Assembly: GCA_036264355.1 (NCBI GenBank)
Contig: DATARD010000019.1
Location: 42,848 to 106,847, forward strand
DNA from: UBA5704 sp036264355
GTDB lineage: Bacteria; Acidobacteriota; Thermoanaerobaculia; Multivoradales; UBA5704
Direction: 5' to 3'
Length of the DNA: 64,000 nucleotides
This document shows positions 1 to 17,654 of the stretch, one piece after another; position 1 is the stretch's first letter; the number at the start of each line of letters is the position of its first letter. The position numbers and the translations under genes are program-made. The notes beneath the pieces are model-generated. The model did not search any database. It was given only the letters and a program-made list of their open reading frames with translations, and was not told the DNA's origin.

Positions 1-786
1 CAGCACCACGATGCCGACGCCGCTGCCGGCGACCGCTCCCTGCGCCCCGGCCGAGAAAGCGCGGCAGTGGCCGTCCGGCGACAGCACGCCGCCGGGCTGG
101 TAGAGATAGCCGGGGATGCCGTCGTGCACCTGGAGCGAGATGCCGCCGGCGAGCGCCATGTCGCACTGGTAGGCAAGGAGCGATTGGCAGGCGAGGTGGA
201 CCCCCACCAGCGAGCTCGAGCAGCCGGTCTGCACGTTGATGCTCGGCCCGCGCAGATCGAGCTCGTAGGAGATGCGGGTGGCCAGGAAGTCCTTCTCGTT
301 GCCGATGGTGAGCTGGAGGACGTTGTGCAGGTCGGTGATCCCGCGCATCAGGTGAAAGAGGAGGTATTCGTTGGTGCCGCTGCCGGCGTAGACGCCGATC
401 AGCCCCGGGTAGCGCTCGCTGTCGTAGCCGGCTTTCTCCAGCACGCCCCAGGCGCACTCCAGGAACAGCCGCTGTTGCGGGTCGAGGATCTCGGCCTCGC
501 GCGGCGAGAAGCCGAAGAAGCCGGCGTCGAAGAAGTCGATGTCGGGCAGCCAGGCGGCCACCTTGACGTAGGCCGGATCGCGGACCAGCGCGGGATCGGC
601 GCCGAGGGCGATCAGCTCCTCGTCGGAATAGGCGCGGATCGATTCGACGCCGGCCCGGAGGTTCTCCCAGAAGCGCTCCACGTCGGGCGCGCCGGGGAAG
701 CGGCCGGCCATGGCGATGATCGCAATGTCCAGACCATGATCGAGGCCATCGTCCCCATCCGGCGGGCCGTCGTTCCAATCCTTCAT
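1..786 (-). CDS. Type I polyketide synthase, N-terminal part (ketosynthase), cut by window edge
   Basis: This is the first 262 residues of a modular PKS that continues past the left edge. After a short acidic leader (about 18 residues, rich in D and G) the ketosynthase begins with IAIIAMAGRFPG. Further KS landmarks are FFGFSPREAEILDPQQRLFLE and the active-site region QTGCSSSLVG, where the usual TACSSS reads TGCSSS but the nucleophilic Cys is kept. Its ATG overlaps the stop of the upstream NRPS gene in an ATGA, so translation is coupled, and it should be the next extension step after the Asp-type module. AT, reductive and carrier domains, if present, lie outside the window, so its ketide unit cannot be called. 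Confidence 0.93.
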   Translation of the reverse strand, partial: MKDWNDGPPDGDDGLDHGLDIAIIAMAGRFPGAPDVERFWENLRAGVESIRAYSDEELIALGADPALVRDPAYVKVAAWLPDIDFFDAGFFGFSPREAEILDPQQRLFLECAWGVLEKAGYDSERYPGLIGVYAGSGTNEYLLFHLMRGITDLHNVLQLTIGNEKDFLATRISYELDLRGPSINVQTGCSSSLVGVHLACQSLLAYQCDMALAGGISLQVHDGIPGYLYQPGGVLSPDGHCRAFSAGAQGAVAGSGVGIVVL

Positions 787-3700
787 GACGTTCTCCTCTG
801 CGCGAGTCTCTGGCGCTGCTGTTCCAATCCTTGCCGCTGCCGCCGCATCCGGTCGCGGCTCGCGCCGGAATCGAGCCCCTCCTCGGCGCCGTCTTCGAGC
901 CAGGCGGCGAGGGTCTCGACCGTCGGGTGCTCGAACAGCTTCAACAAGGGCACGTCCCGCCCCATGCGCTCCCGGAGCCCGGCCTGCACCCGCGGCAACA
1001 GGAGGGAGTGGCCGCCGAGGTCGAAAAAGCTTTCGCCGATCCCTACCCGCTCGACCCCGAGCACCTCCGACCACAGGGCGGCCAGCTCACGTTCGACCGC
1101 GGTGCGCGGCGGCGCGCCGGCCGTCTCCCCGATGTCCCCCGGACCACCACGCGGTGGCTCGGGAGCGGTCTCTGCCAGAGCGCGGCGGTCGAGCTTGCCG
1201 TTGGCGGTCAGCGGCATCGCGTCCAGCACCACCCACGCGGCCGGCACCATGGCGGCCTGCAGGAGCCCCGCCAGCCAGTGGCGGAGATCCTGCGGCGCGG
1301 CGGTCTGTTGATCACGGAGCACGACGTACGCGGTCAAGCCGGCCGCCGCTCCGTCCTCCCCGCCCTGTGCCAGGACGGCACAGGCGCGCACCGCGGGATG
1401 GCGGCCCAGCGCCGCTTCGATCTCTCCCGGCTCGACGCGGTAGCCGCGAATCTTGACCTGGCGATCCACCCGGCCGAGAAATTCGAGCGCGCCGTCGGGC
1501 AGCCAGCGGACCCGGTCGCCGGTGCGGTACAGGCGTTGTCCCGCCTGGCCTGGAGACAGGACAAACGGATGCGGCATGAACCGCTCCGCGGTCAGCGCGG
1601 GGCGCGCCAGATATCCCCGCGCCAGGCCGTCCCCACCCAGCCACAGCTCGCCGGGCACGCCGGCCGGGACCGGCCGCAACCGCGGGTCCAGCACATAGGC
1701 CTCGACGTTGCGCAACGGCCGGCCCAGGGCAGGGCGGCGCGGCCGGGGATGGGACGAAGCCGGCACCGGCTGCGCCACGGCTCCCACCGTCGTCTCCGTG
1801 GGACCGTAGTGGTTCCAGACGGCGCAGGCAGGGGCCAGCTCCGCCACCCGGTCGATCAAGTCCCAGGAAGCCGCTTCCCCGCCGAGCACCAGCAGGCGCC
1901 GCGGCAACACGCCGGACGGCCGGGAAGCCTGGAGAAGACCCGCCAGGTGAGACGGCACGATCTTCAGCACATCGATCGGATGGCGCCCGGTGTAGCGGGA
2001 GTACGCCTCGGGATCGAGCGCGGTGCCGGCCGGCACCACGTGCAGGCAGCCACCGGAGCAGAGCGCCGGGAAAAGCACGGTGTGACCGAGGTCGGCCGCG
2101 AAAGTCGAGACCAGGGCGAAGTGGGACTCCTCTCCCGCGGCCAGCCCCAGGCGCGCGGTCACGGCGTCCACATAGCTCCGGAGCTGGCGGTGCTCGACCA
2201 CGACACCCTTCGGCTCGCCGGTCGAGCCCGACGTGAAGAGCACGTAAGCCGCGCTTGCGGGGAGCACCTCAGGCGCAGGAGCGGCGTCGGCCGGCATCTC
2301 CATCCCATCGTCCCCCTCACTGCCGTCCAGCAGGACCGGCATGGTCCCGGCCGGGAGACGCTCCAGGAACGGCTCCTCGGCGAGGACCAGAGCGGGCGCG
2401 GCGAGCGCCAGCAGCTCGGCCCACCGGCCGGCCGGAAGCGCGGGGTCCAGCGGGACGTAGGCCCCTCCCGCCGCCAGCACGGCGAGCAACCCGGCGACCA
2501 TCGCCGGCGAGCGGCCGGCCGCCAGCGCGACCCGTGCCTCCGGGCCGACGCCGCGCTGCCGCAGCTCGCGCGCCAGGCGCTCCACCCGCCGGGAGAGCTC
2601 GCGGTAGGTGAGGACCTCGTCGCCGCAGACGACTGCCGTGCGATCCGGGAACCGTGCGGCGGAGCGGGCGAAGAGACCGGGAATGGTCTCCGGTGCGCCC
2701 GCGCCGCGGGTGTCGTTCCACTCGCGCAGGAGCTGCGCTTCTTCGGCCGGCGCGAGCAGGGGGAGAGCCGAGAGGGGGCGCCGCGGATCGGCGCAGGCTG
2801 CCGCGGTGAGAACGGCGAGATGGCCGGCGAAGCGCCGGATGGTGGACCGGTCGAACAGGTCCGTGCTGTAGGTCAGGGAACCGGACAGGCTTCCGTTCTC
2901 TTCGCCCATCGACAGCGACAGGTCGAGCTTCGCCGTCCGCGCCACCGCGATCAGCGGCTCGATCCGCAGCCCGCGCGCCACGAGAGCCGCCACCGGTGTG
3001 TTTTGCACCACCAACTGCACCTGGACCAGCGGCGGCCGGCTCGGGTCGCGCCGCGGGCGCAGCTCCTCCACCAGCTTTTCGAACGGCAGGTCCTGGTGCT
3101 CGAAGGCGTCGAGCGCGGTCTGCCGCAGCCTTCCGACCAGCGCGCCGAATTCCGGATCGCCCGACAGATCGCCGCGCAGCACCAGGGTGTTGACGAAGAA
3201 TCCGATCAGCCCCGCCACCTCCGGACGGTTCCGGTTGGCCACCGGCGCCCCGACCGCGAGATCCTCTTCGCCGGTCCAGCGGTAGAGCAGTGCCTGGAAG
3301 GCCGCCAGGAGCACCGCGAAGGGAGTCGTCTCCGCGCGCCGCGCCAGGTTCTTGAGGCGAGCCGTGAGGTCCGGCCCGTAGTCCATCTCCACCTGGGAGC
3401 CGCGGCTGCCACGCACGGCCGGCCGTGGCCGGTCCGCCGGCAGGTCCAGGGCGGCGGGCATCCCGGCCAGCCGTTGCCGCCAGAAGGCGATCTGTTTCTC
3501 CAGGACCTCGCCGGCCAGCCAGCGGCGCTGCCAGACCGCGAAGTCGGCATACTGGATCGGCAGGTCCGTCAGGCTGCCGCCGCCATAGGCGGTGGTCACC
3601 TCGCGGACCAGGACTCCGTTCGACCAGCCGTCGCTGATGATGTGGTGCAGGGTGAGCAGGAGCAGGTGCTGCTCCGCTCCCAGGCGCACCAGGGTCGCCC

Positions 3701-4190
3701 TGAGCAGAGGACCGGCCGCGAGGTCGAAGGGGAGCTCGAATTCTTCGCCATAGAGCCGGACCGCCTCCGGCTCGGCCGCCGCGCCCAGCCGCGTCAGATC
3801 GACCACCGGCAACGCACAGGCCGCCGCCGCCACGGGTGCGATCACCTGCACCGGCTCGGCGCCCACCACCCGGAAGGTGGTCCGCAACGATTCGTGGCGC
3901 GCCACCACCCGGACCAGGGCGCGCCGCAAGCCGTCGAGGTCCACGGCGCCGCTGACGCGCAGGGCCAGCGGGATGTTGTACACCGTCTTGCCCGGCATCA
4001 GGCGATCGAGGAACCACAGCCTCTGCTGGGCGAACGACAGCGGCGGGGGACCTGCGTCGCGCGGCCGCGGCACCAGCGGCAGATCCCCCTGCGGCGCCAG
4101 CTTGCCGGTCTCCTGTTTCCGCTCGCGCAGGCGGGCGAAAAGGAGGGCCCGCTCCTGGAGCGAGAGGCCCGCCAGCCGAGGATCGCTCAT
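783..4190 (-). CDS. Single-module NRPS (C-A-PCP), predicted aspartate-activating
   Basis: The 1135-residue protein condenses and activates one amino acid. A short helical leader (residues 1-30) precedes a condensation domain (about 45-480) with intact HHIISDG at 182-188. The adenylation domain (about 500-1035) has FTSGSTGEPKG near 652 and YGPTETT near 795. The carrier domain has its phosphopantetheine Ser at 1062 in GGHSLL, followed by a basic helical tail. Aligning the A4-A5 stretch by eye to GrsA gives the ten-residue code DLTKVGHVGK, which matches the published Asp pattern DLTKVGHIGK with one conservative change, so Asp or a hydroxylated Asp is likely. No epimerase is present. Start and stop overlap their neighbours in ATGA junctions. 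Confidence 0.96.
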   Translation of the reverse strand: MSDPRLAGLSLQERALLFARLRERKQETGKLAPQGDLPLVPRPRDAGPPPLSFAQQRLWFLDRLMPGKTVYNIPLALRVSGAVDLDGLRRALVRVVARHESLRTTFRVVGAEPVQVIAPVAAAACALPVVDLTRLGAAAEPEAVRLYGEEFELPFDLAAGPLLRATLVRLGAEQHLLLLTLHHIISDGWSNGVLVREVTTAYGGGSLTDLPIQYADFAVWQRRWLAGEVLEKQIAFWRQRLAGMPAALDLPADRPRPAVRGSRGSQVEMDYGPDLTARLKNLARRAETTPFAVLLAAFQALLYRWTGEEDLAVGAPVANRNRPEVAGLIGFFVNTLVLRGDLSGDPEFGALVGRLRQTALDAFEHQDLPFEKLVEELRPRRDPSRPPLVQVQLVVQNTPVAALVARGLRIEPLIAVARTAKLDLSLSMGEENGSLSGSLTYSTDLFDRSTIRRFAGHLAVLTAAACADPRRPLSALPLLAPAEEAQLLREWNDTRGAGAPETIPGLFARSAARFPDRTAVVCGDEVLTYRELSRRVERLARELRQRGVGPEARVALAAGRSPAMVAGLLAVLAAGGAYVPLDPALPAGRWAELLALAAPALVLAEEPFLERLPAGTMPVLLDGSEGDDGMEMPADAAPAPEVLPASAAYVLFTSGSTGEPKGVVVEHRQLRSYVDAVTARLGLAAGEESHFALVSTFAADLGHTVLFPALCSGGCLHVVPAGTALDPEAYSRYTGRHPIDVLKIVPSHLAGLLQASRPSGVLPRRLLVLGGEAASWDLIDRVAELAPACAVWNHYGPTETTVGAVAQPVPASSHPRPRRPALGRPLRNVEAYVLDPRLRPVPAGVPGELWLGGDGLARGYLARPALTAERFMPHPFVLSPGQAGQRLYRTGDRVRWLPDGALEFLGRVDRQVKIRGYRVEPGEIEAALGRHPAVRACAVLAQGGEDGAAAGLTAYVVLRDQQTAAPQDLRHWLAGLLQAAMVPAAWVVLDAMPLTANGKLDRRALAETAPEPPRGGPGDIGETAGAPPRTAVERELAALWSEVLGVERVGIGESFFDLGGHSLLLPRVQAGLRERMGRDVPLLKLFEHPTVETLAAWLEDGAEEGLDSGASRDRMRRQRQGLEQQRQRLAQRRTS

Positions 4191-7100
4191 CGCGGCGCCC
4201 CCTTTTCGGCCGACCGGCGGCGCTGCAGCTCCAGGCCTTGCCGCTGCTGCCGGGCGCGCCGCTGGTGGTCCGGGTCGGGGCGGACCTTGCCGTCCGTTCC
4301 ATCCAGCCAGGCAGCCAGCGATTCGACCGTCGGATGCTCGAAAAGCTTCAGCAGGGGCACTTCGCGCCGCAAGGTCTCGGCGAGCCGGGACTGCACTCGC
4401 GCGAGCAGCAGGGAATGGCCCCCGAGATCGAAGAAACTCTCAGTCCGGGAGACCGACGGCAGCCCGAGCACCTCGCACCAGGCCGCGGCCACCGCCTGTT
4501 CCAGCTCGTTGCGCGGCGGCGCCTCCTCGCTCCGCACCACCCCGCCGGAGACACCGCCGGAAGCCGGCTCCAGGCGGGCCAGGGCGTCCAGGTCGACTTT
4601 GCCGTTCGCGGTCAGCGGCAGGCGATCGAGGGCGAAAACCGCCGGCGGCACGACAGGAGCCGGCAGGGATTCCCGCAGGAAGGCGCGCAGCTCCCCCGGC
4701 TCGACCGCCCCGGCCGGAGAGACCCAGGCGACGAGACTCAGTCCGTCGCCACCACCGTCGCCGACACTGCGTGTCAGCACCGCCGCCTCCCTCACTCCCG
4801 GATGGCGGCGGAGCGCGGCTTCGATCTCGCCGAGCTCGACCCGGATGCCGCGGATCTTCACTTGGCGGTCGATCCGGCCCAGGACATCGAGGCAGCCGTC
4901 CGGCAGCCGCCGTGCCAGATCTCCGGTGCGATACAGCCGGGCTCCCCGCTCCTCCGGACCGGCGCACGGGTGCGGCACGAAACGCTCCGCGGTGAGGTCC
5001 GGCCGTCCCAGGTAGCCCCGGGCGAGCCCGGCGCCGGCCAGGCAGACCTCGCCCGCTACACCGAGAGGAACGGGATGCAGCCCGCGGTCGAGCAGGTGAG
5101 CCGCGACGCCCGCGAGGGGCCGACCGGTGGTCAGGCGCCCCTGCCGGAGCTCGTCCACGGTCGCGAACACGGTCGCCTCGGTCGGCCCGTAATCGTTGAA
5201 CAGCCGGCGGCCGGCTCCCCACCGGGCGGCCAGCGGCGCCGGGCAGATCTCACCGCCCAGGATCACACAGGCGAGCCCCTCCGGCGGCCCTCCCTCGGCC
5301 AGGGCGGCCAGGGCCGAGGGCGGCAGGTGGAGGTGGGTGATGGCCCGCTCGCGGAGAATAGCGGCGAGCCCGGGAAGCTCCCGCCCCGGCACCAGGCAGA
5401 GCGTGGCTCCAGAGCCCAGGGCCAGAGCCAGGTCGAGGAGCGAGGCGTCGAAGGCGGGCGAGGCGAAGAGCAGCACCCGGCTCCCCGGACCGGCGGCGAA
5501 AAGCGCCGTTTGCTCCGACGTTTGCTCCGATAGATTGGCGAGGCCACGGTGCGGCACCATGACGCCCTTCGGCCACCCGGTGGAGCCCGAGGTGTAGAAA
5601 ACGTAGGCCAGGTTGTCGAGCCCGTGCCAAGGCGGCAAATCGCCAACTTCCTCGGTCTCCCCGATCTCCTCGTGCAGGCGGAGCACCGGCCCGGAGAAGG
5701 CGGGGAGGATCTCTTCGCCCGCGGCGAGGAGAAACGCCGCTCCCGAGTCCGCCAGCGCCCACGCGCGGCGCTCCGCCGGATGGGACGGATCGAGCGGCAG
5801 GTAGACACCGCCGGCCATCCAGACGCCCAGGGCACCGAGGATCAGCTCGGGCGAACGGTCGGCCTGCACGGCGACGACCACCTCGGGTCCGGCTCCCAGC
5901 GCGACCAGCCGCCGCGCGAGCCGGCCGGCGCGGTCGCTCAGCTCGCGATAGGTCAGGCTCCGCGTGGCCGTCTCGACCGCCACTGCCTGGGGCGTCGCCA
6001 TCGCCTGCGCCGCGAAGCGGAGATGCAGCGGCAACGGATCCGCCGCTCCGCGGGTGTCGTTCCACTCGCGCAGAAGCTGCGCCATCTCCCCGGCGGAGAG
6101 AAAAGAAAGGTCGGCCAGGGAGCGCTGCGGATCGGCCGCGGCCGTGTCGAGGAGCGCCGCGAAGTGGGCGGCGAAGCGCTGCATCGTGGTGGCGTCGAAC
6201 AGGTCCGTGCTGTAAGTCAGGGCGCCGCCGAGGCGTCCGTCCTCGCCCTCCGACAACGACACCGACACGTCGCCCTTGGCCGCGCGGCCCGGCGGCGGTA
6301 TGAGCTCCAGGCGCAGCCCACCCGCGGCGAGCACCGCCCCGGGCGTGTTCTGCAGGGTCAGCAGGACCTGCACCAGCGGCGACCGGCTCGGGTCCCGTTG
6401 CGGCCGCAGGACCTCGACCAGCTTCTCGAACGGCAGGTCCTGGTGCTCGAAGGCCTCCAGCGTCACCTGCTTCAGCCGCTTCAGGAGCTCGCCGAGCCCG
6501 GGGGCGCCGGACAGGTCGCCGCGCAGGACCAGGGTATTGACGAAGAATCCGATCAAGCCGGCCACCTCGCGGCGGTTCCGGTTGGCGACCGGGACACCGA
6601 CGCAGAGGTCGTCCTGGCCGGTCCAGCGGCACAACAGCGCCTGGTAGACGGCCAGCAGGACCGTGAACAGGGTCGCTTCCTGGCGCCGCGCCACCTCCTT
6701 GAGCCGCAACACCAGCGCCGGCTCCAGCGCAAGCTCGCGGAACGCGCCGCGGCTGCTGCGCACCGGCGGGCGGGGCCGGTCGGACGGCAGGTCGAGAGCC
6801 GGCGGCATGCCGGCCAGGCGCCGGCGCCAGAGCGCCGCCTGGCGTTCCAGCACCTCACCCGCCAGCCAGCGCCGCTGCCAGACCGCGAAGTCGGCGTACT
6901 GGATCGGCAGCTCCGGCAGCGAGGCACCGGCGCCCAGATCGTAGAGCGAGGTCAGCTCGCGGACCAGAACGCCGTTCGACCGGCCGTCGCTGATGATGTG
7001 GTGGAGGTTCAGCAGGAGGAGATGGCGCTCGGGCCCCAGGCGCAGCAGCGCCGAGCGCAGCAACGGGCCGGCCGCGAGGTCGAACGGGCGCGCCGCGTCT

Positions 7101-7570
7101 TCATCGCGCAGCCGCAGGGCTTCGGCCTCGCCGCGCCCGCCGGCCAGCGCCGCCAGATCGACCACCGGCAGGGCGCAGGCGCTGCTCCCCGCGGCGATCT
7201 CCTGCACCGGCTCGCTGCCGGCGAGACGGAACGTCGTGCGCAAGGAATCGTGCCGCGCGATGACCGACGCCAGGGACCGGCGTAGGCGGCCGGGATCCAG
7301 GAGACCGGTGATGCTGACCGGCGTGGCGATGTTGTAGGCCGCGTCGCCCGGCGCCAGGCGGTCGAGAAACCACAGACGCTGCTGCGCGAACGACAGCGGC
7401 GGCGGGCCGGCCGTGCGGTCTCTCGGCAGCAGCGCCGGGACCGCCGGAGAGCCCGCGGCGTCTTCGCTGCGCTTCTTGTCCCGCAGCTTCTCGAACAGGC
7501 GTGCCCGCTCCGCCAGCGAGAGGCTCGCCAGCCGCTGGCTCATCGGGTCCGGCTTGCCCGGGTCGCTCAT
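4187..7570 (-). CDS. Single-module NRPS (C-A-PCP), substrate unassigned
   Basis: The 1127-residue protein has the same plan as its neighbours. A leader with LSLAERARLFEKLRDKK is followed by a condensation domain with HHIISDG at 190-196, an adenylation domain with FYTSGSTGWPKG and YGPTEAT, and a PCP with Ser near 1053, ending in a basic tail (RQQRQGLELQRRR). The specificity residues read by eye are D-A-L-H-I-G-D-V-F-K, which I cannot match to a known substrate. The His at position 278 and Asp at 322 suggest a polar side-chain contact. It overlaps the genes on both sides by four bases (ATGA), so it belongs to the same operon and acts between the DGWFCGLVVK module and the Asp module. Confidence 0.96.
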   Translation of the reverse strand: MSDPGKPDPMSQRLASLSLAERARLFEKLRDKKRSEDAAGSPAVPALLPRDRTAGPPPLSFAQQRLWFLDRLAPGDAAYNIATPVSITGLLDPGRLRRSLASVIARHDSLRTTFRLAGSEPVQEIAAGSSACALPVVDLAALAGGRGEAEALRLRDEDAARPFDLAAGPLLRSALLRLGPERHLLLLNLHHIISDGRSNGVLVRELTSLYDLGAGASLPELPIQYADFAVWQRRWLAGEVLERQAALWRRRLAGMPPALDLPSDRPRPPVRSSRGAFRELALEPALVLRLKEVARRQEATLFTVLLAVYQALLCRWTGQDDLCVGVPVANRNRREVAGLIGFFVNTLVLRGDLSGAPGLGELLKRLKQVTLEAFEHQDLPFEKLVEVLRPQRDPSRSPLVQVLLTLQNTPGAVLAAGGLRLELIPPPGRAAKGDVSVSLSEGEDGRLGGALTYSTDLFDATTMQRFAAHFAALLDTAAADPQRSLADLSFLSAGEMAQLLREWNDTRGAADPLPLHLRFAAQAMATPQAVAVETATRSLTYRELSDRAGRLARRLVALGAGPEVVVAVQADRSPELILGALGVWMAGGVYLPLDPSHPAERRAWALADSGAAFLLAAGEEILPAFSGPVLRLHEEIGETEEVGDLPPWHGLDNLAYVFYTSGSTGWPKGVMVPHRGLANLSEQTSEQTALFAAGPGSRVLLFASPAFDASLLDLALALGSGATLCLVPGRELPGLAAILRERAITHLHLPPSALAALAEGGPPEGLACVILGGEICPAPLAARWGAGRRLFNDYGPTEATVFATVDELRQGRLTTGRPLAGVAAHLLDRGLHPVPLGVAGEVCLAGAGLARGYLGRPDLTAERFVPHPCAGPEERGARLYRTGDLARRLPDGCLDVLGRIDRQVKIRGIRVELGEIEAALRRHPGVREAAVLTRSVGDGGGDGLSLVAWVSPAGAVEPGELRAFLRESLPAPVVPPAVFALDRLPLTANGKVDLDALARLEPASGGVSGGVVRSEEAPPRNELEQAVAAAWCEVLGLPSVSRTESFFDLGGHSLLLARVQSRLAETLRREVPLLKLFEHPTVESLAAWLDGTDGKVRPDPDHQRRARQQRQGLELQRRRSAEKGAPR

Positions 7571-10500
7571 CCGCCGGCCGGCCTCCGCACCGCGCGCCGG
7601 CGTTGCAGCTCCAGGGCCTGGCGCTGGCGTGCCGTGCGGTCCCGGCTCTCGCCTCCCTTGGCAGGCGCCGTCCCGTCCTCCCCGTCCAGCCAGGCGGCCA
7701 GGGCGCCGACGGTGGGCAGCTCGATGAGCTTGAGCAGCGGCACCTGCCGGTCGAGGCGCTCGGCGAGCAGGGCCTGGACACGGGCCAGGAGCAGCGAGTG
7801 CCCGCCGAGGTCGAAGAAGCTCTCGTCGACTCCCACCCGGTCGCGCCCGAGCACTTCCGACCAGAGACCGGCCACCAGGCGCTCGGTCTCGCTGCGCGGC
7901 GCGGTGGGCTCGCGCGCCGGAACGGCAGGCAGCGGCAGCGCGCCGAGCGCCTGCCGATCCACCTTGCCGCCGGGCACCAGCGGCAACGCCGGCAGCGCCA
8001 CGAAGACAGCGGGAACCATGTGCTCCGGCAGACGGCGCCGCAGATGCGCCCGGAGATCGGCTTCCGGAGCCTCCGCCGTCTCGTGCAGCGCCCGGTTCAA
8101 CACCAGATAGGCCACCAGGCGCCGGCCACCGCCACCGATGCCGCCGACATTGCCATCGTCGCGCGCCAGCACCACCGCCTGGCTCACCACCGGATGGTCG
8201 TGCAGGACGGACTCGATCTCGCCCAGCTCGATACGGAAGCCGCGTATCTTCACCTGGCCGTCGAGCCGTCCCAGCACCTCGATGTCACCGTCCACCCGGC
8301 GCCGCGCCAGATCACCGGTCCGGTACATCCGCGCCCCCGCCACCCGTGCGAACGGATCGGGCCGGTAGACCGCCGCCGTGAGGTCCGGACGGCCGAGATA
8401 CCCGCGCGCCAGGATCTCGCCGCCGATCCACAGCTCGCCGGCCACGCCGACCGGCAGCGGCTGCTGGTGGCCGTCCAGCAGGTAGACCCGCGCATTGTCG
8501 ATCGGCCGGCCCACCGAAGGGTCGCGGTCTTCGCGTTCGTCCAGGACGGCCGGCGCAAAGGTGGTGACCACCGTGGCCTCGCTGGGACCATACAGGTTGA
8601 CCACCGCGAAGGGGAGATCGCGGCGGGCGATCCGGTGCAGCCGGTCGCCGCCCATACAGAGGCGGCGCAAGGAGGTGGCCGCCGCGTCCGGCTCGGCCAG
8701 GAAGGCTTCGCCGAGCGGAGTGGGCAGGAACGACATCGTGATCCGCTCGCGGGCGAGCCAGCCCGCGAGGCGCGACGGCGAGAGGCGTGTTTCCTCGTCC
8801 GGAAGGTGGATGGCGGCTCCCGACGTCAGCAGGGCCCAGAGCTCCCAGACCGCGCCATCGAAAGCGGGACCGGCGGCCAGGGTGCACCGGTCGTCCGGAG
8901 CGACCGGCAGGGCGTGGCGGTACCAGGAAAGGAGATTCATCAGTGCGCCGCGCGTCGCCGCGACCCCCTTCGGCCGCCCGGTCGAGCCGGAGGTAAAAAT
9001 AATATAAGCGAGGTTTCCGGACGCTCCGCGCCGTTCCGGCGGTCCAGCGTCCGCGACACCCTCGGCTCCGACCGCTCCAAGAATGATCTCGGCATCATCG
9101 ATCGCGAGCACGGCTCGGGCGCCGCCGATCCGGCCGGCCAGGGCTCCCAGGGTCAGCACCACCGGTGTGGCGGCGTCGTCGAGGGCCGCGGCGATCCGCT
9201 CGTCCGGATAGGCGGGATCGAGCGGTAGATAGGCACCTCCGGCCTTGGCGACCGCCAGGGCCGCCAGGAACATCTCCTCCGACCGCGGCACCAGGGAGCC
9301 GACCGGCACCTCCGGCCCGACCCCCAGGCGGCGCAGCCGCCAGGCCAGCCGGTTGGCGCGCCGATCGAGCTCCCCATAGGTGAGGACGCGGACGCCGCCC
9401 GCCGCGCCGGCGGGGGACACCACCGCCGGAGATCCGGGCCGCGCTGCCGCCCACGCCTCGACCAGCCCCGCCGGCGAGCCCTCGCGCGGCCACTCGACCG
9501 CGGTCCGGTTCCAGCCGTCCAGGAGCTGCCGGCGTTCCAGATCGCCGAGCATGTCCAGCTCCGAAACCCGCCGCGTGCAATCGGCGAGGGCCGCGGCGAG
9601 GAGAGACCGGAAATGGCCGACCATGCGCGCCGCCGTGGCGGCCTCGAACAGGTCGGTGCTGTAATTCAACGAGCCGCTCAGCCCTCCCCCGTCGTCAGGC
9701 TCGAACGCCAGGTCGAGGTCGAACTTCACCAGGCCCGGATCGGGATGCAGGACCTCGAGAGAAAGATCACCGAAGTCGAGCGGAGGCTTCGGCGTGTTGA
9801 GCAGGGAGAGCGACACCTGGAAGATCGGCGTGCGGCTCGGGTCGCGCTCCGGCCGCAGCTCCTCGACCAGCTTCTCGAACGGGAGGTCCTGATGCGCGAA
9901 GGCTTCGAGGGCGATCTCGCGCACCCGCGCCATGAGACCGGAGAGCGCCAGGTCGCCGGCGACGTCGGCGACGTCGGCGCGCAGCGCCAGGGTGTTGACG
10001 AAGAAACCGATCAGATCCTTGAGCTCCGGGCGGCTCCGGTTCGCCACCACGGAGCCGACCGCGAAATCGGTCTGCCCGGTGTACCGGTGCAGGAGGATCT
10101 GGAGGATCGACATCAGCACCATGTAGGGGGTCGTCCCCTCCCGCCTGGCCAGGGAGTGTACGCCGGCCGTCTCGGAGGCGGAGAGATGCAACGGATCGGC
10201 CGCCCCCCGGGAGCTTTTGAGCGGCGGACGCGGGTGGTCGATGGGAAGCTCCAGGGGCGGCGGCAGGTCGCCGAGGCGCCGCCGCCAGACGGCGAGCTGC
10301 TGCTCCAGCCGCTCCCCGCTCAGCCACTGCCGCTGCCAGAGAGAAAAATCGGCGTACTGGATGGACAAGGGCGGCAGCGCGGCGCAGGGATCATCTCCCC
10401 GGAGAGCGGCACGATACAACGCGAGCAGGTCGCGGATCAGGATTCCCACGGACCAGCCGTCGCTGACGACATGGTGCTGCACCAGCACCAGGACGTGCCG

Positions 10501-11015
10501 CTCGGGAGCCAGGCGCAGCAGGGCGGCGCGGACCAGCGGTCCGGCGGAGAGGTCGAAAGGAAGATTGAAGATGTCCCGGCAGAGCCGGTCGATCTCGCCG
10601 ATTTCCGGGTTGGCTTGGCACGCCAGGTCCACCATCGGCAGGGGGATCTCCAGCGCCGGCGCGATGAGCTGCACCGGAGCTCCGTCGAGCACGGCGAAGG
10701 TGGTGCGCAGCGATTCGTGGCGGGAGCAGACCGCCGCCAGGGCACGCCGCAGCGCGGTGCGGTCCAACGGACCGCGGACCAGCGCCGCCATGGGCACGTT
10801 GTAGACCGGGTCCTCCGGGGCCACCCGGTGCAGGAACCAGAGGCGCTGCTGCGCGAATGACAGCGGAGGCGGCGAGCCCGGATCGGTCCGGCGGGGGATC
10901 GACGCCGATGCTTCCTCCCTGGGGGGAGCCTCCTGCTCCTTCTTCCGGCGCAGCTTTTCGAACAGGAGAGCCCGCTCTTCCTGGGACAGCCGTGCCAGGC
11001 GCTCCGTGACGTCGC

Positions 11016-11019
<4 letters not shown>
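7567..11019 (-). CDS. Single-module NRPS (C-A-PCP), substrate unassigned
   Basis: I chose the ATG at 11019 (MSDVTERLARLSQEERALLF). It overlaps the upstream stop in ATGA, and the leader matches those of the sister proteins. A longer reading frame upstream to 11172 translates out-of-frame PCP coding DNA. The 1150-residue product has a condensation domain with HHVVSDG at 182-188, an adenylation domain with IFTSGSTGRPKG and YGPSEAT, and a PCP with Ser near 1075. The A10 motif reads PGGKVDRQ instead of PNGK, with the catalytic Lys kept. The by-eye code is D-G-W-F-C-G-L-V-V-K, not one I recognise, and the hydrophobic residues suggest a non-polar or aromatic substrate. No methyltransferase or epimerase is inserted. 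Confidence 0.95.
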
Positions 11020-17636
<6,617 letters not shown>

Positions 17637-17654
17637 CGCAGAGTCTCTGGAGCC

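Noticed and set aside
831..5015. Plus-strand open frame of about 1400 codons
   Set aside because: It spans two NRPS genes on the opposite strand and mirrors their codon pattern.
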